Below, piece by piece: positions 58,991 through 64,000 of a stretch of 64,000 bases of DNA. The translations under genes and the position numbers were made by a program. The DNA comes from Thalassotalea atypica. Its GTDB lineage: Bacteria; Pseudomonadota; Gammaproteobacteria; Enterobacterales; Alteromonadaceae. Below the pieces are notes generated by a model that was given only the letters and a program-made list of their open reading frames with translations, did not search any database and was not told the DNA's origin. The first letter of the stretch is position 1; every line of letters starts with the position of its first letter. The stretch is taken from positions 1,922,001 through 1,986,000 of the forward strand of contig NZ_AP027364.1 of assembly GCF_030295975.1 (NCBI RefSeq), written 5' to 3'.

Positions 58991-60163
58991 CTATAGGCCC
59001 ATTTGGCGACTGGCCAAATCTCGCATTATTTCTTCTGAGCCGCCACCAATGGCCATGACACGTACTTCACGATAAATTCGCTCTGTTCTACATTCTCTAA
59101 TGAAACTGATACCGCCTAAAATTTGCATCGCTTCGCGAGCACAAAATTCCATGGTTTGCGTCGCCTGAACTTTTAATAACGCAATATCTGAAGCACGAGC
59201 ATTGCCCGTTTTCATTTGCCAAGCACAGTTATCCATATAGGCTTGTGATGCGTTAACTCGTCTTACCATTTCTGCAAATTTATGGGCGATTACTTGATGC
59301 TTACTTAATTGTTTACCAAAGGTTTTTCGTTCAACAGCCCAAAGGTAAGCTTCTTCAATGCATACGCGTGCAGCAGATATTGCCCCCGCCGCCAACGTTA
59401 AACGTTCGCTATTAAAATTACCTACAATGGCAGTAAAACCCTTGTTTTCAACGCCGATAATGTTTTCTACAGGTACTTTGACATTATCAAAATAGATAAT
59501 GGCGGTATCTGAGCACCACCAGCCTTGTTTTTCTTTTAATTGTGAACGACTAATACCGGGTAAATCACCGGGGATGAGCAGCAATGAAATTCCGCCTGCG
59601 CCGTCATCTCCTGTGCGTAAGGCAGTAGTAAAATAGTCTGCGCGCATACCTGCCGTAATGAAGGTCTTAGCGCCATTTACAATGTAGTAATCGCCTTCTC
59701 TGCGAGCTGTTGTTTGTAAATTTGCGACATCGCTACCACCAGAAGGCTCCGTTATGGCTAATGCTATTTTCTTTTCACCGTTTAGGACTTGCGGTACAAC
59801 CATAGCTTTTATGGCGTCACTTGCATACTTCACCACGGGTGGTAAACCAATTGAATGAACCATCAATGTTGCGATGATACCTCCGGCGCCACAACGAGCA
59901 AGTTCTTCATAGGCAACAAGCTTAAAGAAGATATCTATACCTTCACTAATACCACCATATGTTTCTGGATAGCCCATTTGTAATAAGCCAATTTCGGCTG
60001 CTTTTGGCCAGAGTTCATCCGGTATGTAGCCGTCTTCTTCCCATTGCTTGATGCTGGACATGATCTCGTTATCAACAAAGCGCCTGACTTGTTCACGCCA
60101 AGCGTCATGATCCTTATTTAAAAAAGGAGAAGGCAGACGGGTATCATCAAAGTTTAGAGGCAT
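58991..60163 (-). CDS. Acyl-CoA dehydrogenase
   Basis: 390 residues, standard medium-chain-type fold. FAD-binding ALAITEPSGGSDVANLQ and FITAGMRADYF are present, and QILGGISFIRECRTERIYREVR is the C-terminal FAD/dimer block. The catalytic base is probably the Glu that precedes the final helices (YREVRVMAIGGGSEEIM contains candidate Glu residues). It introduces the double bond in an acyl-CoA. The gene comes last in the minus-strand run with an SDR and a biotin carboxylase, which suggests a branched acyl-CoA such as isovaleryl- or citronellyl-CoA, but this is inferred from context. Confidence 0.92.
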   Translation of the reverse strand: MPLNFDDTRLPSPFLNKDHDAWREQVRRFVDNEIMSSIKQWEEDGYIPDELWPKAAEIGLLQMGYPETYGGISEGIDIFFKLVAYEELARCGAGGIIATLMVHSIGLPPVVKYASDAIKAMVVPQVLNGEKKIALAITEPSGGSDVANLQTTARREGDYYIVNGAKTFITAGMRADYFTTALRTGDDGAGGISLLLIPGDLPGISRSQLKEKQGWWCSDTAIIYFDNVKVPVENIIGVENKGFTAIVGNFNSERLTLAAGAISAARVCIEEAYLWAVERKTFGKQLSKHQVIAHKFAEMVRRVNASQAYMDNCAWQMKTGNARASDIALLKVQATQTMEFCAREAMQILGGISFIRECRTERIYREVRVMAIGGGSEEIMRDLASRQMGL

Positions 60164-60220
60164 AATTATTCCAAGTTAGTAGGCTAAGCTGAAATTTCAA
60201 CTTAGTCTTTATTCAGCCAA

Positions 60221-61045
60221 TTAATCGACATAAAGATCTTTGTGTAGCTCTGTACAATCGGGGTCGTGTTGATAATGCGTGAAATCAGTCGTGCCCTTAC
60301 TGCTAAGCAAAGCTTCATCCAGTAGCAGTTGACCTGTCAATTCAGTGCTCTTGCTGATTAGCATTTGATAAGCAGCATCCGCCATAATCTCCGGCGTGCG
60401 AGAATTTGCTAAGATTTCCTCTCCTACTTCAAATTCGACCGCCGCGGTCGCTATAGTGGTTTGTGGCCATAATGAGTTAACTGCAATTTCATAATCTTTA
60501 AATTCTTCAGCTAAGCCCAGTGTTAGTAAAGACATGCCATATTTGGTGATGGTATATGGGATGTAGGGTTTCAGCCACTTGGCACCTAAGTTTAATGGTG
60601 GAGATAAGTTGATGATATGGGCGTTGGTTGACGCTTTTAGATAAGGCAACGCAAGTGTTGAGCCTAACAGTACTGCTCTTGTATTGATCTGATAGATTAA
60701 ATCAAATCGTTTGATGTCAGTTTTTTCTGCTGGAGTTAATCGAATTGCGCCAGCATTATTAATAATTGCATCTATACCGCCAAACGTGTCAGCAGCAAGC
60801 TTTAATGCCTCGGTGAAGTTTTCTTCGTCACGAACGTCAAGTTTAACTGCTAATGCCTGTCCTCCTGCCTCGATAACTTCTTGAGCCACCGTATGTATCG
60901 TGCCAGGCAATTTAGGGTGAGGCTCGGTTGATTTGGCGGCGATCACAATATTTGCACCATCTTTAGCGCACTTTAGCGCTATTTCTCTGCCAATACCTCG
61001 ACTGGCTCCAGTAATAAAAATTGTTTTACCTTTTAAGTTATTCAT
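60221..61045 (-). CDS. SDR-family oxidoreductase (HSDL2-like; AtuG-like by position)
   Basis: 274 residues. TGASRGIG cofactor loop, NNAGA, a Ser in INLSPPLNLGAKW and the catalytic Y-T-I-T-K are present. The LSPPLN segment and the AAKSTEPHPKLPGTIHTVA insert are like the SDR part of HSDL2-type proteins, but no SCP2 domain follows. In Pseudomonas the atu cluster also has an SDR next to the carboxylase; similar placement here is suggestive. It lies 55 bp downstream of the carboxylase and 57 bp before the dehydrogenase gene. Confidence 0.88.
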   Translation of the reverse strand: MNNLKGKTIFITGASRGIGREIALKCAKDGANIVIAAKSTEPHPKLPGTIHTVAQEVIEAGGQALAVKLDVRDEENFTEALKLAADTFGGIDAIINNAGAIRLTPAEKTDIKRFDLIYQINTRAVLLGSTLALPYLKASTNAHIINLSPPLNLGAKWLKPYIPYTITKYGMSLLTLGLAEEFKDYEIAVNSLWPQTTIATAAVEFEVGEEILANSRTPEIMADAAYQMLISKSTELTGQLLLDEALLSSKGTTDFTHYQHDPDCTELHKDLYVD

Positions 61046-61100
61046 CGTATTTCTCTTTGGTCGTAAATGTAATAATTAAACCGCACTCAGCTAGCTATCA

Positions 61101-63092
61101 TTAATCATTGTTATCGTTCGTAATCGTTACTAATAACTGTTTGTTTTTAACTTGCTCACCTGAGCTCGTATGAATAGATGCTATAACGCCATCAACATCA
61201 GCTTTGATGGTGTGTTCCATTTTCATCGCCTCTAATACCAATATGTTTTCACCTTTAGTGATCTGTTGACCAGGTCCTACCATGACATCAACAATCGCAC
61301 CATCCATCGGCGCTTTTATGTTGCCATTGCCTGCTTTTTCTTCCGCGCAAACCGGTGCATGGGTAATATTTTCTAAACAGATGTTTCCGACGTCTGAATC
61401 GATAAACAATGCTTGTTCATGAAAAACAAATGGTAGGCTTTCAAGGACATTGTTATGAAGAAATTTCATTTGATTTTCTCTAATTTCAACACGTTCAATG
61501 ACAATATTATTGTTGTTTGAAATCACGGTGTAGGTAGGCGAACCGTTATCACCATCGACTATTAGTTTTAAAGAGTAATTATCACTACCATCAGTTAATG
61601 TGTATTGCCAAGGAGCAGAAAAGCCGTTGTGCCAACGTAATAATTCATGCGAAGGCGTAATTTTTTTACTGGTTTGTTCGTGCATCAATATTGTGGCAAT
61701 GGCTAGGTTTTTCAGCGGCAATTGAGCTTTGTGTAAACTCACATCATCTGAGAAATGCTGCTCTATAAATGCAGTAGTTGCTTCACCTTGTGCAAAGACC
61801 TTATGTTTTAATATGTTGATTAAAAAGCGCTTGTTATTGTTAACACCCATTAAAACAGTATCTTCAACTGCGCAAACTAGTTTGCGTCTTGCTTCAGCTC
61901 TGTTTTGACCAAAGGTGATTACTTTTGCCAGCATTGGGTCATAATGCGGGCTGATGGTTTGTCCCTTACGAATGCCGTGGTCAACGCGAATGCCATCTTG
62001 TTCAGGTAATTGCCACCCTAATATTTCACCCGTTTGCGGCATAAAATTGTTGCTTGGATCCTCAGCGTAAAGGCGTACTTCCATGGCGTGACCAGTCAAT
62101 TCTATTTGTTGTTGAGATAAAGGGAGGTCTTCACCAGCTGCTACTCTTAATTGCCATGCAACAAGATCTAAGCCCGTGATTAATTCAGTAACTGGGTGCT
62201 CAACTTGCAAACGCGTATTCATTTCTAGGAAATAAAAGTGCTCGTCATTGTCAACTAAAAACTCTACGGTACCTGCGCCTGAATATTGGCAAGCTTTCGC
62301 AGCATTAACGGCAGCGTTTCCCATTTTTTCTCGCAAATTCTCGTCAACAAAAGGGGAAGGGGCCTCTTCGACTACTTTTTGATGGCGGCGTTGAATCGAG
62401 CAATCGCGTTCACCTAAATAGACCGTATTACCAGCATTATCAGCAAACACTTGAATTTCAATATGGCGTGGCTCTATCACGGCGCGTTCTAATATGAGTT
62501 CGCCACTGCCAAAAGCTGATTGTGCTTCAGAGCGGGCGCTCTTGAGCGCTGCAGCCACTTCATCTGCTGAAAACACCAATCGCATACCACGACCACCACC
62601 ACCGGCGGAGGCTTTGATCATCAATGGAAAACCAATTTTATTGGCTTCTTTGAGTAAGCATTCGTCGCTTTGGTCATCACCTTGATAGCCAGGAATACAC
62701 GGTACATTCGCTGCAATCATGGCTAATTTCGATAACCGCTTACTGCCCATTAATTCGATAGCTTCTGCTGATGGGCCAATAAATGTAATATTGTGTTGTG
62801 CACATAACTTAGCAAAGTCAGCGTTTTCTGATAGAAAGCCATATCCAGGGTGAATGGCATCAGCCCCAGTTTGTTTAGCGGCATCAATGAGTTTTTGTGC
62901 AACCAAATAGGATTCACTAACTGCAGGAGCGCCGATTAGGACAGCCTGATCGGCAAGTTCAACATGTAAAGCTGATTCGTCTGCTTTACTGTAAACTGCA
63001 ACGGTTCTATAGCCCATTGCTTTGGCCGTTTTTATTACTCTAACGGCTATTTCACCACGGTTAGCAATTAAAATTTTTGAAAAATCTGTCAT
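61101..63092 (-). CDS. Biotin-dependent acyl-CoA carboxylase alpha subunit (LiuD/AtuF-like)
   Basis: 663 residues from the ATG at 63092 (TDFSKILIANRGEIAVR); the frame is open to 63122, but the extra residues are not typical. A biotin carboxylase domain (about 1-450) has KASAGGGGRGMR and FLEMNTRLQVEHPVTE. A middle BT-like region leads to a C-terminal biotinyl domain with EAMKMEHTI, whose Lys carries biotin. It fits the 3-methylcrotonyl- or geranyl-CoA carboxylase alpha subunit. The beta subunit is not in the window, but may lie just beyond the right edge. Confidence 0.92.
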   Translation of the reverse strand: MTDFSKILIANRGEIAVRVIKTAKAMGYRTVAVYSKADESALHVELADQAVLIGAPAVSESYLVAQKLIDAAKQTGADAIHPGYGFLSENADFAKLCAQHNITFIGPSAEAIELMGSKRLSKLAMIAANVPCIPGYQGDDQSDECLLKEANKIGFPLMIKASAGGGGRGMRLVFSADEVAAALKSARSEAQSAFGSGELILERAVIEPRHIEIQVFADNAGNTVYLGERDCSIQRRHQKVVEEAPSPFVDENLREKMGNAAVNAAKACQYSGAGTVEFLVDNDEHFYFLEMNTRLQVEHPVTELITGLDLVAWQLRVAAGEDLPLSQQQIELTGHAMEVRLYAEDPSNNFMPQTGEILGWQLPEQDGIRVDHGIRKGQTISPHYDPMLAKVITFGQNRAEARRKLVCAVEDTVLMGVNNNKRFLINILKHKVFAQGEATTAFIEQHFSDDVSLHKAQLPLKNLAIATILMHEQTSKKITPSHELLRWHNGFSAPWQYTLTDGSDNYSLKLIVDGDNGSPTYTVISNNNNIVIERVEIRENQMKFLHNNVLESLPFVFHEQALFIDSDVGNICLENITHAPVCAEEKAGNGNIKAPMDGAIVDVMVGPGQQITKGENILVLEAMKMEHTIKADVDGVIASIHTSSGEQVKNKQLLVTITNDNND

Positions 63093-63148
63093 AGGAATAC
63101 TCTTTTCTTTCTGGCCGCGCATTATTGGATGATTAGTTTCGTTTTCAT

Positions 63149-63967
63149 TTATCTGACCCAGTAGGCTGGGCGTTTTTCAATAAAAGCATTGGTACCTTCA
63201 ATACCTTCTTCACTTTGAATTGCCGATGAAAAGTCATCAGCAGCGTTATCGAGTAAGGTATCATTGTCTACTTTGCCAACGGCTAACATGAGTCGTTTAG
63301 TGGTACGATTGGCATGAAGTGCACAGCGCTGAATTTGTTTTATTTGCTGTGCTAAAATGCCTAACATTTCCTTAGTGCTGTTACTAACAAAATGGACTAC
63401 ACCTAAGTTTTTAGCTTCATTACCATTGAAACGTGATCCGGTTAACATCAAGCGTCTGGCTTGCATTAAACCAATTCTTTGTACAACAAATGGTGCAATT
63501 TGAGCTGGCGGTAAACCTAAACTGGTTTCTGGCAATCCAAATTGTGTATCACTGTCAGCAATGGCGATATCGCTAATACAAGCAAGTCCAAAACCGCCGC
63601 CAAGTACAATGCCTTCAAGTAGTGTGATTACCACTTGAGGGGCGGCATTAATTTGGCTGATCATTTTTCCAAACTCACGATTTAAAAGATAAAATGGATC
63701 TTTACCATCTCCATTGCTTGTTTTATGTGCCTTGCGCGCATTCGTCATATCTTTAAGGTCGCCGCCAGCGCAAAAGTTACCGTTAGCACCTTTTAATACC
63801 ACGGCTTTGATTTCGGTATTGCTTTCAATGGCAGTAAAAACTTCCATAAGTTGCGTGACCAATGCTAAATTCATAGCATTACGCACATCAGGACGATTCA
63901 AGGTGATATCGAGCACACCATTGTGCTCGTTTAGTATGAGATGCTCACAGTTAGGTAAGTTATTCAT
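63149..63967 (-). CDS. Enoyl-CoA hydratase (AtuE/LiuC-like)
   Basis: 272 residues, crotonase fold. Oxyanion-hole blocks are CAGGDLKDM and LEGIVLGGGFGLACISD. The active-site Glu is in FGLPETSLGLPPAQIAPFV. From memory, methylglutaconyl-CoA hydratases (LiuC) usually have EV(R/K)-GL-PA-I-PYV here, so this protein looks somewhat more like isohexenylglutaconyl-CoA hydratase (AtuE); I hold this loosely. It lies 56 bp upstream of the carboxylase gene and just after the end of another gene. Confidence 0.86.
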   Translation of the reverse strand: MNNLPNCEHLILNEHNGVLDITLNRPDVRNAMNLALVTQLMEVFTAIESNTEIKAVVLKGANGNFCAGGDLKDMTNARKAHKTSNGDGKDPFYLLNREFGKMISQINAAPQVVITLLEGIVLGGGFGLACISDIAIADSDTQFGLPETSLGLPPAQIAPFVVQRIGLMQARRLMLTGSRFNGNEAKNLGVVHFVSNSTKEMLGILAQQIKQIQRCALHANRTTKRLMLAVGKVDNDTLLDNAADDFSSAIQSEEGIEGTNAFIEKRPAYWVR

Positions 63968-63970
63968 TAC

Positions 63971-64000
63971 TTATTTTTTCCAGGGTGTGTGCCCATCATT
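63971..64000 (-). CDS. C-terminal tail of a further gene (cut by window edge)
   Basis: Minus-strand codons before a TAA at 63973-63971 read N-D-G-H-T-P-W-K-K. A second frame ends in a TAA that overlaps the start of the hydratase (TAATG) and would read M-M-G-T-H-P-G-K-N-K. The first seems a more natural protein end. By position it may be a carboxylase beta subunit or another acyl-CoA gene, but only about nine residues are visible. Confidence 0.4.
   Translation of the reverse strand, partial: NDGHTPWKK

Overview
The window is about 64 kb of gene-dense, roughly 40% GC (by eye) DNA from a marine-type gammaproteobacterium. Gene content points to the Alteromonadales, most likely a Colwelliaceae-like genus such as Colwellia or Thalassotalea. 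That assignment is an inference from the HexR-controlled Entner-Doudoroff cluster, the monomeric isocitrate dehydrogenase, several TonB receptors, the tusDCBE/yccA block and the long-form GAPDH. No insertion sequence, prophage, CRISPR array, plasmid function or rRNA gene was seen. There is one tRNA, tRNA-Ser(UGA).

Layout. 0-4.4 kb: mnmA (cut by the left edge), nudJ and rluE on the minus strand, divergent from a monomeric icd. 4.4-5.9 kb: two small unknown genes and palindromic intergenic DNA. 5.9-11.8 kb: a three-gene RND efflux operon. 11.9-16.5 kb: a HIT protein, then a TPP riboswitch driving a thiamine-salvage operon (TonB receptor, YkoF-domain protein, PnuC-family transporter, small-molecule kinase). 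16.6-18.5 kb: a LytS/LytTR two-component pair. 18.6-19.6 kb: 6-phosphofructokinase. 19.9-27.1 kb: a tight five-gene operon for an uncharacterised envelope system (retropepsin-like lipoprotein, inactive transglutaminase/7TM protein, ATP-grasp ligase, secreted M3 peptidase, duplicated DUF3541-like protein).

27.2-41.3 kb is a central-carbon island: pykA and hexR (minus), zwf-pgl-edd-glk-eda (plus), gapA (minus), gnd, msrB and a second long GAPDH. Two identical 15-bp HexR-like palindromes lie upstream of zwf and gapA, so the island probably switches sugar flux as one regulon. 41.4-44.5 kb holds the TusBCD-TusE sulfur relay, a BI-1 membrane protein and DNA-3-methyladenine glycosylase I. The relay feeds MnmA, whose gene is at the left edge. 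44.6 kb: tRNA-Ser. 44.9-48.4 kb: glutathione-dependent formaldehyde detoxification (adhC-fghA) with an SMR transporter and a divergent LysR regulator.

From 48.6 kb to the right edge is an accessory catabolic region. TetR and AraC regulators precede a plus-strand run (SDR, TonB receptor, GMC alcohol oxidoreductase, aldehyde dehydrogenase, small membrane protein, crotonase). This converges on a minus-strand run (acyl-CoA dehydrogenase, SDR, biotin-dependent acyl-CoA carboxylase alpha subunit, enoyl-CoA hydratase, and the tail of one more gene). Together they suggest uptake of a hydrophobic alcohol, oxidation through aldehyde to acid, CoA-linked beta-oxidation, and carboxylation of a methyl-branched enoyl-CoA. 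This recalls the leucine (liu) or acyclic terpene (atu) pathways, but the substrate is not known from sequence.

The best candidates for undescribed biology are the 19.9-27.1 kb envelope operon and the 50.7-64 kb catabolic cluster.
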